DNA of 64,000 bases, taken from assembly GCA_945873145.1 (NCBI GenBank), contig CAMCBZ010000006.1:1-64000 (forward strand), in the 5' to 3' direction. The DNA is from an uncultured Prevotella sp. (GTDB lineage: Bacteria > Bacteroidota > Bacteroidia > Bacteroidales > Bacteroidaceae). Position numbers and translations under genes: made by a program. The notes below the pieces were generated by a model. It made no database searches, had not been told where the DNA came from, and saw nothing but the letters and a program-made list of their open reading frames with translations. Shown piece after piece: positions 44,808-53,346 of the stretch (the stretch's first letter is position 1; every line of letters begins with the position of its first letter).

Positions 44808-45617
44808 ATGGATTACAAGATGATCGTGCTCGATCTCGACGGCACGCTGACAAATAGTAAGAAAGAGATGACGCCCCGCACACGCGACGCACTGCTGAAA
44901 GCTGAACAGCAGGGCGTACGCATCGTACTCGCATCGGGACGACCCACTTACGGCATCACGGCACTCGCTGAGGAACTCGACCTGAAGACTTACCGGGGAT
45001 TTATCCTTGCCTTCAACGGCGGACGCATCACTGACTGCGCTACGGGCAAGGTGGTCTTTGACCAACCCTTGAACCCTGAGGCCGTCCCTCCACTCTACGA
45101 AGCGGTCAAGAAACACGGCATGGAGATGCTCACCTACCAGGATGAGAAGATCGCGGCAACGAAGAAGGCCAACAAATATGTCCTCCACGAGGCGTTTATC
45201 AACAAGATGCCGGTGGAGGAATACGCCGACTTCATCCATCAGATCCGCTACCCAATCAACAAATGTCTGGTCGTTGGCGACCCAACTCCGCTGCATGAGC
45301 TTGAACTGCAACTGGCCGGGACGTTCAAAGGCGTGATGGATGTCTACCGCTCAGCCGGTTTCTTCCTGGAGTGCGTGCCGCCCGGCATCGACAAGGCGCA
45401 TTCGCTGGAGCGCCTCTTTGAGCTGACCGGCATCCGCCGCGAGGAGGTCATCGCCTGCGGTGACGGCTACAACGACCAGAGCATGATACGCTTCGCGGGA
45501 CTCGGCGTGGCCATGGCCAATGCGCCCAAAGACATCCAGGACACGGCCGACTACATCACCTACAGCAACGAGGAGGACGGTGTGGCGCACGTGGTCGAGA
45601 AGTTTATCCTGAAATAA
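44808..45617 (+). CDS. Cof-type HAD-IIB phosphatase
   Basis: A 269-residue cytoplasmic phosphatase of the Cof/HAD-IIB group, probably acting on sugar phosphates or similar small substrates. Motif I is DLDGTLTNS at 9-17 with the nucleophile aspartate, motif II is LASGRP, and the GDGYNDQSMIRFAGLGVAMANA motif IV follows the C2 cap. The length is normal. The exact substrate cannot be told from the sequence. The stop codon abuts the dispersed repeat, copy B. Confidence 0.92.
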   Translation: MDYKMIVLDLDGTLTNSKKEMTPRTRDALLKAEQQGVRIVLASGRPTYGITALAEELDLKTYRGFILAFNGGRITDCATGKVVFDQPLNPEAVPPLYEAVKKHGMEMLTYQDEKIAATKKANKYVLHEAFINKMPVEEYADFIHQIRYPINKCLVVGDPTPLHELELQLAGTFKGVMDVYRSAGFFLECVPPGIDKAHSLERLFELTGIRREEVIACGDGYNDQSMIRFAGLGVAMANAPKDIQDTADYITYSNEEDGVAHVVEKFILK

Positions 45618-45618
45618 C

Positions 45619-45915
45619 TTTGTTGGGATAACTGACATTTTTCGGCCCTTTTCCTGGCGTTCTTTTGCACGAAGGTGTCCCTTGCGCCGATTTTTGCGAA
45701 TTTCAGCGATTTTTCATAAGTCACTGATTGATAAGTACATACAAGCTCACCCTTGCTTTGTTGCGTTCAAAAGCGCCCTTTCGGCATAAGAAAAACGCTG
45801 AAAGTAGGTCTCAGAAAGGCTTTCTGATGTGCTCATCTTCGGTTTCTGACTGTGTCATCACGGCGTGATGACAAGCTCAGAAACGGTTTCTGATACTATC
45901 AGAAACCGTTTCTGA
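45619..45915. repeat. Dispersed palindromic element, copy B
   Basis: The block 45619-45707 matches the reverse complement of 6307-6396 at about 72 of 90 positions. It is followed by four perfect palindromes with one-base centres: 45811-45827 (TCAGAAAG-G-CTTTCTGA), 45853-45873 (TGTCATCACG-G-CGTGATGACA), 45877-45893 and 45899-45915 (TCAGAAAC-S-GTTTCTGA). It begins two bases after the HAD stop codon. Confidence 0.75.
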
Positions 45916-46150
45916 CAACATCATCTCAGAATTCTCTCTCAAAGTGCCTTTTTTGTTTCTCTAGAATGAAAGTTCGCGGTGAACTACTTTTGTAAGGTTC
46001 TTTGCAACTAACCGACGGGCTTTGCTTACCCTACACCTTATTATATATATAGCATGCTGTCAATAAGGCTGCTTTATTGTTCGCTTTTACCTACGCTTGA
46101 AAATAATTGGTCAAACAATGTAAAAATACTGATTTTTAAGCGCTTAAAAG

Positions 46151-46181
46151 TTGCAACCTATTGCTTTTTTCCCTATATTTG
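46151..46181 (+). promoter_or_regulatory. hppA promoter
   Basis: TTG at 46151-46153, a 20-nt gap and TATATTTG at 46174-46181. It overlaps the start of the longest frame, so the ATG at 46247 is the likely start. Confidence 0.65.
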
Positions 46182-46246
46182 CCACTGTAAACGGACGCGT
46201 TGAGAACCGCGTCGCCTCGTGTCTAACCATTCAATCGTCTTGCCTT

Positions 46247-48457
46247 ATGAACTTACCTGTTGTCTTTTGGCTCATCCCGCTGGCCTCTGTCTGTGCCCTG
46301 ATGATGGCTTGGCTGTTCTTCCGTAACATGATGAAGGAAGACGAGGGGACACCGCGCATGAAGGAGATCGCCCTCTACATCCGTCGGGGTGCGATGGCCT
46401 ATCTGCGACAGCAATACCGGGTGGTGCTCATCGTGTTTATCGTGCTGGCCATCATCTTCGCCATCATGGCCTACGGCTTCAATGCCCAGAACCCGTGGGT
46501 GCCGTTTGCCTTCCTCACGGGCGGTTTCTTCAGTGGACTTGCCGGATTCTTCGGCATGAAGACGGCTACCTACGCCAGTGGGCGTACGGCCAACGCGGCA
46601 CGCGAAGGACTGCACAAAGGACTGAAGATCGCGTTTCGCTCCGGCGCTGTCATGGGGCTCGTCGTCGTAGGACTCGGCCTGCTCGACATCGCCGTGTGGT
46701 TTCTGATTCTCCATGCTTTCTATAGCGACGTGGATCCGCATACCGCACTCGTCACCATCACCACGACAATGCTCACCTTCGGCATGGGCGCTTCCACACA
46801 GGCTCTCTTCGCACGTGTCGGTGGCGGCATATACACCAAGGCAGCTGATGTCGGCGCCGACCTCGTGGGAAAGGTGGAAGCTGACATCCCCGAAGACGAC
46901 CCGCGCAACCCGGCAACCATCGCCGACAACGTGGGCGACAACGTCGGTGACGTGGCCGGCATGGGCGCTGACCTCTATGAGAGCTATTGCGGCAGCATCC
47001 TCTCCACGGCAGCTCTCGGCGCCACGGCCTTTGCCATGAGTGCCGGCGACATGCAGCTCAGAGCAGTCATCGCACCGATGCTCATCGCCGCCGTCGGCGT
47101 CTTCCTCAGCCTCATCGGCATTTTCCTCGTACGCACCAAGGACGGTGCGACGATGAAAGACCTGCTCCACGCACTCGGTCTGGGCACGAACACGAGTGCC
47201 ATCCTCATCGCAGTGGCTACCTTCGCCATTCTCTATTGCCTGCAAATCGACAACTGGCTGGGCATAGGCTTCTCGGTGGTCAGCGGGCTCGCCGCGGGAG
47301 TGATCATCGGACAGGCCACGGAATACTATACCTCGCAGAGCTATAAGCCGACGCAACGCATCGCCGAAGCCAGTCAGACGGGCGCCGCCACGGTGATCAT
47401 CAAGGGCATCGGCACGGGGATGATCTCTACCTGCGTGCCCGTGCTCACCATCTCGGTGGCTATCATGCTGAGCTATCTCTGTGCCAACGGCTTTGACCTG
47501 AGCATGAGCGCGGCCAGCATCAGCCTCGGACTCTACGGCATCGGCATCGCCGCAGTGGGTATGCTCTCCACACTCGGCATCACGCTCGCCACAGACGCCT
47601 ATGGGCCTATCGCCGACAACGCGGGCGGAAACGCTGAGATGAGCGGCCTCGGCGAGGAGATACGCCACCGCACCGACGCCCTCGACGCACTGGGCAACAC
47701 CACAGCCGCCACGGGTAAGGGCTTCGCCATCGGCTCGGCAGCACTCACCGCACTGGCCCTGCTCGCCTCGTATGTCGAGGAGATCAAGCTGGCTATGAGC
47801 CGCGCTGTAGCCGGAGGACAGCAGTTTCTCGATGCAGCCGGACAGGTCTTCGACCCTGCCAGGGCGACGATGCCCGACTTCATGAACTTCTTCCAAGTGA
47901 ACCTGATGAATCCGCGCGTCCTCGTCGGAGCGTTTCTCGGGGCCATGGCGGCCTTTCTCTTCTGCGGTCTGACGATGGGTGCCGTGGGACGCGCCGCTGA
48001 GAAGATGGTCAGCGAGGTGCGCCGGCAGTTCCATGAGATCAAAGGCATTCTGGAGGGCAAAGCCACTCCGGACTATGGCCGATGCGTCGAGATCAGCACG
48101 AAGTCTGCACAGCACGAGATGATCCTCCCGTCGCTGTTGGCCATCATCATCCCCATCGTGGTGGGTATGGTGCTCGGCGTGGCGGGAGTTCTCGGCCTGC
48201 TCGTCGGTGGACTGGCCGCCGGTTTCACCCTCGCCGTGTTCATGGCTAACGCCGGTGGCGCCTGGGACAACGCCAAGAAGAGCGTCGAGGAAGGACGCTT
48301 CGGCGGTAAAGGATCACCCTGCCACAAGGCTACGATTGTCGGCGATACCGTCGGTGATCCGTTCAAAGACACCTCTGGCCCCTCGCTCAACATCCTGATC
48401 AAACTCATGTCGATGGTGAGCATTGTCATGGCAGGACTGACCGTGGCATGTATGTAA
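46247..48457 (+). CDS. hppA: Membrane-bound K+-stimulated pyrophosphatase (Na+- or H+-pumping)
   Basis: A 736-residue polytopic pump that uses pyrophosphate hydrolysis to move Na+ and/or H+ outward. The catalytic region GGGIYTKAADVGADLVGKVEADIPEDDPRNPATIADNVGDNVGD is complete. Alanine at 487 in GNTTAATGKGF, not lysine, marks the K+-dependent class. Bacteroidota relatives pump Na+ or both Na+ and H+, so a Na+-linked pump is likely, fitting the NhaC antiporter elsewhere in the window. The start at ATG 46247 follows the promoter. Confidence 0.95.
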   Translation: MNLPVVFWLIPLASVCALMMAWLFFRNMMKEDEGTPRMKEIALYIRRGAMAYLRQQYRVVLIVFIVLAIIFAIMAYGFNAQNPWVPFAFLTGGFFSGLAGFFGMKTATYASGRTANAAREGLHKGLKIAFRSGAVMGLVVVGLGLLDIAVWFLILHAFYSDVDPHTALVTITTTMLTFGMGASTQALFARVGGGIYTKAADVGADLVGKVEADIPEDDPRNPATIADNVGDNVGDVAGMGADLYESYCGSILSTAALGATAFAMSAGDMQLRAVIAPMLIAAVGVFLSLIGIFLVRTKDGATMKDLLHALGLGTNTSAILIAVATFAILYCLQIDNWLGIGFSVVSGLAAGVIIGQATEYYTSQSYKPTQRIAEASQTGAATVIIKGIGTGMISTCVPVLTISVAIMLSYLCANGFDLSMSAASISLGLYGIGIAAVGMLSTLGITLATDAYGPIADNAGGNAEMSGLGEEIRHRTDALDALGNTTAATGKGFAIGSAALTALALLASYVEEIKLAMSRAVAGGQQFLDAAGQVFDPARATMPDFMNFFQVNLMNPRVLVGAFLGAMAAFLFCGLTMGAVGRAAEKMVSEVRRQFHEIKGILEGKATPDYGRCVEISTKSAQHEMILPSLLAIIIPIVVGMVLGVAGVLGLLVGGLAAGFTLAVFMANAGGAWDNAKKSVEEGRFGGKGSPCHKATIVGDTVGDPFKDTSGPSLNILIKLMSMVSIVMAGLTVACM

Positions 48458-48515
48458 AAGGCACAAGAAAGGCGCGGCAATAATGTCGCACCCCGTATTG
48501 TAGCCTTAGATAAGC

Positions 48516-49208
48516 CTAAAGTCTGTATCCCACACTGATCGACCAGCACTGTACACGCTCGTTGCCACCGGGATTCTTACCATTGGACTGATAGACCTTC
48601 GACAGCGGAATGCTATAGCGAAGGTCTACGATGACGCGCTCATACTCCACAGCAACACTCACAGGCACGCTCCACAGTACGTTGCGCAGGCCATTGCCCT
48701 TGACATTGGCTTCCTCAATGTCTGTGGAGTAAGTGTAGCTACCGTTGTTGACCTTGACCACCTGGGATTCGGTATGCGTGCGGTTCCAGAGTCCTATGCC
48801 CGCCTGCACGCCAGTGCCCACGGAAAACTTGTCTGTCACATACCACCGCGCCATCACTGGAATCTTGAGATAGTCGATCGTGAAATAGCTGCGGCTGAGG
48901 ACATTGTAGGTTCCTGGCGCTGGATGGTCCAGCACATTGTCTTTATAGTTGCAGCCCTCGCGCGAGTAGTAGGCGCCGACGCTGGCGGCAAAAGGCGCGC
49001 TGATGCGGTATTCGAGGTCTACGCCTGCCATGACTCCCGCCTTATACTTGCTCTTCATCTCCCCCACATCATTGACAAGACTCTCGTCGCTGATCGTGGA
49101 GAGATTGACACCGACACGCGGTATCACGGAAAACGTACCCGGATCTACCTGTGCCCAACCCATGGTAGACATGCCCAGCAGGGCGATTAGTGCTGCAATG
49201 TGTTTCAT
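48516..49208 (-). CDS. Outer-membrane beta-barrel protein (PorT-like)
   Basis: A 230-residue exported protein with a type I signal (MKHIAALIALLGMSTMGWAQ). It has the alternating beta-strand pattern of a small outer-membrane barrel (PRVGVNLSTIS, AGVMAGVDLEYRISAPFAASVGAYYSREG, KIPVMARWYVTDKFSVGTGVQAGIGLW) and ends in a membrane strand WSISVGYRL. This fits the PorT/OmpA-like beta-barrel family (DUF/PF13568); the function is unknown. It has a 5' leader of about 115 nt containing a hairpin. Confidence 0.85.
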   Translation of the reverse strand: MKHIAALIALLGMSTMGWAQVDPGTFSVIPRVGVNLSTISDESLVNDVGEMKSKYKAGVMAGVDLEYRISAPFAASVGAYYSREGCNYKDNVLDHPAPGTYNVLSRSYFTIDYLKIPVMARWYVTDKFSVGTGVQAGIGLWNRTHTESQVVKVNNGSYTYSTDIEEANVKGNGLRNVLWSVPVSVAVEYERVIVDLRYSIPLSKVYQSNGKNPGGNERVQCWSISVGYRL

Positions 49209-49485
49209 ATTCTTTTATATCACGAACTGTTTCTTTCTATGCAAGGGGCGACGGCCGTCAATCAAGGCGTCGCCCTCTCTTTAGCAAGGAGCCACCACTC
49301 TTTCTTTAAATAAGGTGTCGATCCCTTTTCAAAGTTAGCAATATTCTCCCTCTCCCCGTCCTTTTCTCAAGAAAAATGCGCTCTTGTCTCAAATTATTGC
49401 CCAAATATTTGGTGGGCTCGCAAAGTTTTCGTAATTTTGCATACCGTAACACAGAGGTTCGCACAGAGCCTTTCATTACAAAGAT
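49209..49485. other. Leader region of the outer-membrane protein gene
   Basis: A minus-strand -7 box TAACTTTG lies at 49330-49337. A hairpin GGGCGACG (49246-49253) / CGTCGCCC (49268-49275) sits in the expected 5' untranslated region. No gene is seen. Confidence 0.5.
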
Positions 49486-49560
49486 AGGGGCATAGCCCAG
49501 CTGGTTTAGAGCGCTGCAGTCACATTGCAGAGGTCATGGGTTCGAGTCCCATTGTCCCTA
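49486..49560 (+). tRNA. tRNA-Val (CAC)
   Basis: The cloverleaf can be folded by hand. Acceptor arms are AGGGGCA (49486-49492) and TGTCCCT (49553-49559), the anticodon stem CTGCA/TGCAG flanks a loop with CAC, and the T arm contains GGTTCGAGTCC. The anticodon CAC reads GUG, so valine. The discriminator is A and CCA is not encoded. Confidence 0.9.
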
Positions 49561-49562
49561 CA

Positions 49563-49607
49563 AAGCCGTCCAAAGCAAGTCTTTGCTTGGGACGGCTTTC
49601 TTTTTTG
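49563..49607 (+). terminator. Terminator of the tRNA-Val gene
   Basis: AAGCCGTCCAAAGCAAG (49563-49579) pairs with CTTTGCTTGGGACGGCTT (49581-49598), followed by TCTTTTTTG. Confidence 0.85.
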
Positions 49608-49727
49608 CGCTGCCTGCCTTTTCCCCTTTGCCTCGCCTGCCTTTCTCCCTTGCCTCGGCCTGTCCTCGCCCTCGCTCCGTCCTTCTTCGCCTCTTGTTCC
49701 GTCTCTTGTTCATCCGTCAGTTCTGTT

Positions 49728-49747
49728 CGTCGCGATATATCGCGACG
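49728..49747. repeat. Perfect 20-bp palindrome upstream of dnaB
   Basis: CGTCGCGATATATCGCGACG is its own reverse complement. It is preceded by TTCTGTTCG and followed by CGCG, the same flanks as the palindrome at 58912-58931. Confidence 0.8.
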
Positions 49748-49834
49748 CGGCCCGCTCTTTTCTCCTCTCCCCTCCCTGTCGCAGTTTTCTGCAACATTTC
49801 CGCCTTCTTTCTCCGCTTTGCGAGGAAAAAACAG

Positions 49835-49842
49835 TAACTTTG
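49835..49842 (+). promoter_or_regulatory. -7 box for dnaB
   Basis: TAACTTTG at 49835-49842. No TTTG lies at the ideal distance; a TTTG at 49817-49820 is only 14 nt upstream. Confidence 0.45.
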
Positions 49843-49940
49843 CATCCGCCATCTTCTCCCCGGTCCACGAGTCTCTTCTTCTCTCCCCCGGCTTGTCGAT
49901 GACTTCAAAACCCATCAACCCGCAAAACACACTAAAGCAT

Positions 49941-51497
49941 ATGCCAGAACAAAAAAATACCGCGCCCCGTCGCAAAAAGGCTTCCGCACCCATCGACCCC
50001 ACCTACGGCCACCTGCAGCCGCAGGCCATCGACGTGGAGAAGGTGGTGCTCGGTGCCCTGATGATCGACAAAGACGCCTTCTCCGTCGTCTCTGAGCTCA
50101 TCCGTCCCGAGACCTTCTACGACCCGCGCCACCAAAAAATCTTCAAGGCGATCCAGACCTTGAACATGGAGGAAAAGCCCGTCGACATCCTCACCGTCAC
50201 CAACGAGCTGGAGCGCGAGGGCACCATCGACGACGTCGGTGGCCCGAACTACATCATCGAGCTCTCCTCGCACGTAGCCTCATCGGCCCATATCGAGCAG
50301 CACTCCAAGATTCTCAAGCAGAAGTTTCTCGCCCGCCAGCTCATCTCCTTCGCCAGCGACATCGAGACCAAGGCCTTTGACACGACCGTCGACGTCGATG
50401 AACTCATGCAGGAAGCGGAGGGCAGCCTCTTCGAGCTCTCGCAGAAAAACATGAAGCAGGACTACACCCAGATCGACCCGGTCATCCGCCAGGCCATCGA
50501 CACCCTGCAAAAGGCATCGGCCAACACCAGCGGCCTAACGGGTATTCCCTCCGGCTTCACCAAGCTCGACGACATGACCTCGGGTTGGCAGAAGAGTGAC
50601 CTTGTCATCATCGCCGGACGTCCTGCCATGGGTAAGACTTCGTTTGCACTCTCTATTGCCAAGAACATCGCCGTCGACTATCAGACCCCTATTGCCTTCT
50701 TCTCGCTGGAGATGAACAACGAGCAGCTCGTCGACCGTCTCATCTCCAATGTCTGCGAGATCGAGGGCAAGAAGATCATGAATGGTCAGCTCGCCCGCGA
50801 CGAGTGGGAACGACTCGACAAGAACCTCTCGCGCCTCACCGGTGCGCCCATCTACGTCGACGATACGCCGGGTCTCTCTATCTTTGAGCTCCGCACCAAA
50901 GCGCGTCGTCTCGTACGCGAGAAAGGCGTGAAGATCATCATGATCGACTACCTGCAGCTGATGAACGCCAACGGCATGCGCTTCGGCAACCGTCAGGAAG
51001 AGGTCTCCACCATCTCGCGATCGCTCAAAGGACTGGCCAAGGAACTCGACATCCCCATCATCGCCCTCTCACAGCTCAACCGTACCGTAGAGAACCGCGA
51101 GGGTATCGAAGGTAAGCGACCACAACTGAGCGACCTGCGTGAGTCGGGAGCTATCGAGCAGGATGCCGATATGGTGCTCTTCGTCCACCGTCCCGAGTAC
51201 TACCGTATCTACCAGGACGAGAAGGGCAACGACCTTCATGGCAAGGCACAGATCATCATCGCCAAGCACCGTAAAGGTGCCACGGGCGACGTGCTGCTGA
51301 CCTTCCAGGGACAGTACACCCGTTTCATGAACCCCGAGGATGCCCAGCTGGCACCACTGCCGGGCAACATGAATGATGGAGAATTCATTGGCTCAAAGAT
51401 GAATCAGGACTTCGGCGGTGCACCGGATACCGATCCTTTCGCCGGTGATCCACTGGCCGGAATGCCTCCAGATGCCGGCGGACCAGCACCATTCTAA
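49941..51497 (+). CDS. dnaB: Replicative DNA helicase DnaB
   Basis: Hexameric replication-fork helicase of 518 residues. The N-terminal DnaB domain (HLQPQAIDVEKVVLGALMIDKDAF) is followed by the RecA-like motor with Walker A GRPAMGKT at 226-233. FFSLEMNNEQLVDRL and IIMIDYLQLM (Walker B) and ALSQLNRTVENR follow. The start at ATG 49941 was chosen because the family begins near here; ATG 49899 would add 14 residues. Much longer frames upstream run through non-coding repeats. It probably forms its own unit. Confidence 0.95.
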   Translation: MPEQKNTAPRRKKASAPIDPTYGHLQPQAIDVEKVVLGALMIDKDAFSVVSELIRPETFYDPRHQKIFKAIQTLNMEEKPVDILTVTNELEREGTIDDVGGPNYIIELSSHVASSAHIEQHSKILKQKFLARQLISFASDIETKAFDTTVDVDELMQEAEGSLFELSQKNMKQDYTQIDPVIRQAIDTLQKASANTSGLTGIPSGFTKLDDMTSGWQKSDLVIIAGRPAMGKTSFALSIAKNIAVDYQTPIAFFSLEMNNEQLVDRLISNVCEIEGKKIMNGQLARDEWERLDKNLSRLTGAPIYVDDTPGLSIFELRTKARRLVREKGVKIIMIDYLQLMNANGMRFGNRQEEVSTISRSLKGLAKELDIPIIALSQLNRTVENREGIEGKRPQLSDLRESGAIEQDADMVLFVHRPEYYRIYQDEKGNDLHGKAQIIIAKHRKGATGDVLLTFQGQYTRFMNPEDAQLAPLPGNMNDGEFIGSKMNQDFGGAPDTDPFAGDPLAGMPPDAGGPAPF

Positions 51498-51535
51498 TAA
51501 ATTATTAGAAAAACAAGCAAAAAAGTTTCAGATTA

Positions 51536-51567
51536 TTTGCTCGTATCGACTGAATTGTTTACCTTTG
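51536..51567 (+). promoter_or_regulatory. Promoter of the leu operon
   Basis: TTTG at 51536-51539, a 20-nt gap and TACCTTTG at 51560-51567 form a perfect consensus promoter. Transcription would start near 51575, about 35 nt before the leader peptide. Confidence 0.85.
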
Positions 51568-51608
51568 CACTCGTAAACAGAAATAGATACGAATCAACAC
51601 ATAAGGTT

Positions 51609-51698
51609 ATGACAAGTTTGTACATCCTTCTAAGCATTATTATTAGCATTCGACTGTATCCCACAGTTGGAAGTGAGAAGGTGTGCGTGCATGTCTGA
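51609..51698 (+). CDS. leu operon leader peptide
   Basis: A 29-codon frame between the promoter and the attenuator. It reads MTSLYILLSIIISIRLYP and then 11 more residues. Leucine is at 4, 7, 8 and 16, isoleucine at 6, 10, 11, 12 and 14, and valine at 20, 25, 27 and 29, so 13 of 29 residues are branched-chain amino acids. Leucine codons are TTG, CTT, CTA and CTG. Ribosome stalling here for lack of charged tRNA would favour the antiterminator (51668-51675 with 51725-51732) over the terminator. This is classical attenuation, inferred from layout and pairing. Confidence 0.8.
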   Translation: MTSLYILLSIIISIRLYPTVGSEKVCVHV

Positions 51699-51732
51699 CG
51701 GACAACAACCATACAGAGCCTTTCCACTTCCA
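51668..51732 (+). promoter_or_regulatory. Antiterminator pairing of the leu leader
   Basis: TGGAAGTG at 51668-51675, inside the leader peptide frame, is exactly complementary to CACTTCCA at 51725-51732. The latter includes four bases of the terminator's 5' arm, and pairing would prevent the terminator. Confidence 0.65.
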
Positions 51733-51751
51733 TGAGTGGGAAGGCTTTTTT
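51718..51751 (+). terminator. Attenuator terminator of the leu operon
   Basis: GCCTTTCCACT (51718-51728) pairs with AGTGGGAAGGC (51735-51745), with one G-U pair, and is followed by six T (51746-51751). It lies 20 nt after the leader stop and 58 nt before leuA. Confidence 0.85.
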
Positions 51752-51809
51752 GTTTGGCCATGTTTCAGGGAACAATAGAGAAAACAAAAACATTAATACA
51801 TTAAAGAAT

Positions 51810-53312
51810 ATGAGCGACAGACTTTACATTTTCGACACGACGCTCCGCGATGGCGAGCAGGTGCCTGGTTGTCAGTTGAACACAGTAGAGAAGATTCAAG
51901 TGGCCAAGCAACTCGAGCTATTGGGCGTAGACGTCATCGAGGCGGGATTCCCCATCTCATCGCCGGGTGACTTCAACTCTGTGGTGGAGATCTCCAAAGC
52001 CGTGACTTGGCCTACTATCTGCGCACTGACACGCGCCGTGGAAAAAGACATTGACTGCGCCGCTGAGGCTTTGCAATATGCCAAACATAAACGCATCCAT
52101 ACGGGTATCGGCACGAGCGACTATCATATTAAATATAAGTTCAACTCCACCCGTGAAGATATTCTGGAGCGTGCCGTACGCGCCGTAGCCTATGCCAAGA
52201 AGTATGTCGACGACGTTGAGTTCTATGCTGAGGATGCCGGACGCACCGACAATGAGTACCTCGCTAAAGTCGTCGAAGCTGTCATCAAGGCCGGAGCCAC
52301 CGTGGTCAACATCCCCGACACAACAGGTTATTGCCTGCCCAACGAATACGGTGCCAAGATCAAATACCTCAAAGAGCATGTCGACAACATCGACAAGGCC
52401 ATCATCTCCACACACTGCCACAACGATCTGGGCATGGCAACAGCCAACACGCTCGAAGGCGTGCTCAACGGTGCACGTCAGGTAGAGGTGACGATCAACG
52501 GCATCGGAGAGCGTGCCGGCAACACTTCACTGGAGGAGATCGCCATGATTCTTAAATGTCATAAGAACATCGGCATTGACACGAACATCAACACACGCAA
52601 GATCTATCCTATCTCCCGCATGGTCTCCTCTTTGATGAACATGCCTGTGCAGCCCAACAAAGCCATCGTCGGCCGCAATGCCTTCGCTCACTCCAGTGGC
52701 ATACATCAGGACGGCGTGCTGAAGAACGTACAGACCTACGAGATCATCGACCCGAAGGACATCGGACTCGACAACAACGAGATCGTGCTCACCGCACGTT
52801 CCGGACGTGCGGCCCTCCGCTATCGCCTGGAAGTCAACGGCGTGGACATCAAGGACGAGGAGACACTCGACAAGATCTACAAGCAGTTCCTCGTGCTCGC
52901 TGACAAGAAGAAAGAGATCACCGACGACGATGTGCTCATGCTCGCCGGAGCTGACCGCACAGCCAACCACAGTGTGAAGCTCGACTATCTGCAGGTGACA
53001 ACCGGCAAGGGTGTGCGCTCTGTGGCCAGCATCGGACTGGACATTGCCGGTCAGAAATTCGAGGAGTGCTCAACGGGCAACGGCCCTGTCGACGCTGCCA
53101 TCTCCGCGCTGAAACGCATCGTCCGCAAACAGATGACCTTAAAGGAGTTTACCATTCAGGCCATTTCCAAAGGATCCGACGACGTGGGCAAGGTGCACAT
53201 GCAGGTGGAATACGACGGTCAGATCTACTACGGTTTCGGCGCCAACACTGATATCGTCACCGCTTCCGTCGAAGCATATATCGACTGCATCAATAAGTTC
53301 AGAGTGAAATAA
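51810..53312 (+). CDS. leuA: 2-isopropylmalate synthase
   Basis: First committed enzyme of leucine synthesis, condensing acetyl-CoA and 2-ketoisovalerate. The protein has 500 residues with the DRE-TIM metallolyase motif [13 protein letters not shown], the [15 protein letters not shown] metal-binding segment, [15 protein letters not shown] and a C-terminal LeuA dimer regulatory domain ([46 protein letters not shown]). This domain usually gives leucine feedback inhibition. The start at 51810 follows the attenuator; the longer frame starts inside it. Confidence 0.96.
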   Translation: MSDRLYIFDTTLRDGEQVPGCQLNTVEKIQVAKQLELLGVDVIEAGFPISSPGDFNSVVEISKAVTWPTICALTRAVEKDIDCAAEALQYAKHKRIHTGIGTSDYHIKYKFNSTREDILERAVRAVAYAKKYVDDVEFYAEDAGRTDNEYLAKVVEAVIKAGATVVNIPDTTGYCLPNEYGAKIKYLKEHVDNIDKAIISTHCHNDLGMATANTLEGVLNGARQVEVTINGIGERAGNTSLEEIAMILKCHKNIGIDTNINTRKIYPISRMVSSLMNMPVQPNKAIVGRNAFAHSSGIHQDGVLKNVQTYEIIDPKDIGLDNNEIVLTARSGRAALRYRLEVNGVDIKDEETLDKIYKQFLVLADKKKEITDDDVLMLAGADRTANHSVKLDYLQVTTGKGVRSVASIGLDIAGQKFEECSTGNGPVDAAISALKRIVRKQMTLKEFTIQAISKGSDDVGKVHMQVEYDGQIYYGFGANTDIVTASVEAYIDCINKFRVK

Positions 53313-53346
53313 CATAGCAGAATCCTATAACACATATTATATATAT

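Larger units (their letters stand above)
45618..46246. other. Intergenic region with dispersed element, before hppA
   Basis: After the repeat (45619-45915) comes AT-rich sequence with a CCCTACACCTTATTATATATA stretch at about 46029, similar to one near 27607. The hppA promoter follows at 46151-46181. No gene is supported. Confidence 0.55.
49608..49940. other. C-rich region upstream of dnaB
   Basis: An unusually C/T-rich stretch of (CCGTCNNCT)-like units leads into a perfect 20-bp palindrome (49728-49747), and the -7 box TAACTTTG lies at 49835-49842. The open frame that spans this region is not coding; true dnaB begins at 49941. Confidence 0.55.

Noticed and set aside
45811..45915. Possible CRISPR array
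   Set aside because: The units are short palindromes at irregular spacing, without constant repeats, uniform spacers or cas genes.
46253..48115. 620-codon open frame opposite hppA
   Set aside because: It is antisense to a complete, well-conserved pyrophosphatase gene and is extremely rich in His, Glu and Asp.
49536..49940. N-terminal extension of dnaB by 135 codons
   Set aside because: It would begin inside the tRNA gene and run through its terminator and C-rich repeats; the DnaB family starts near 49941.
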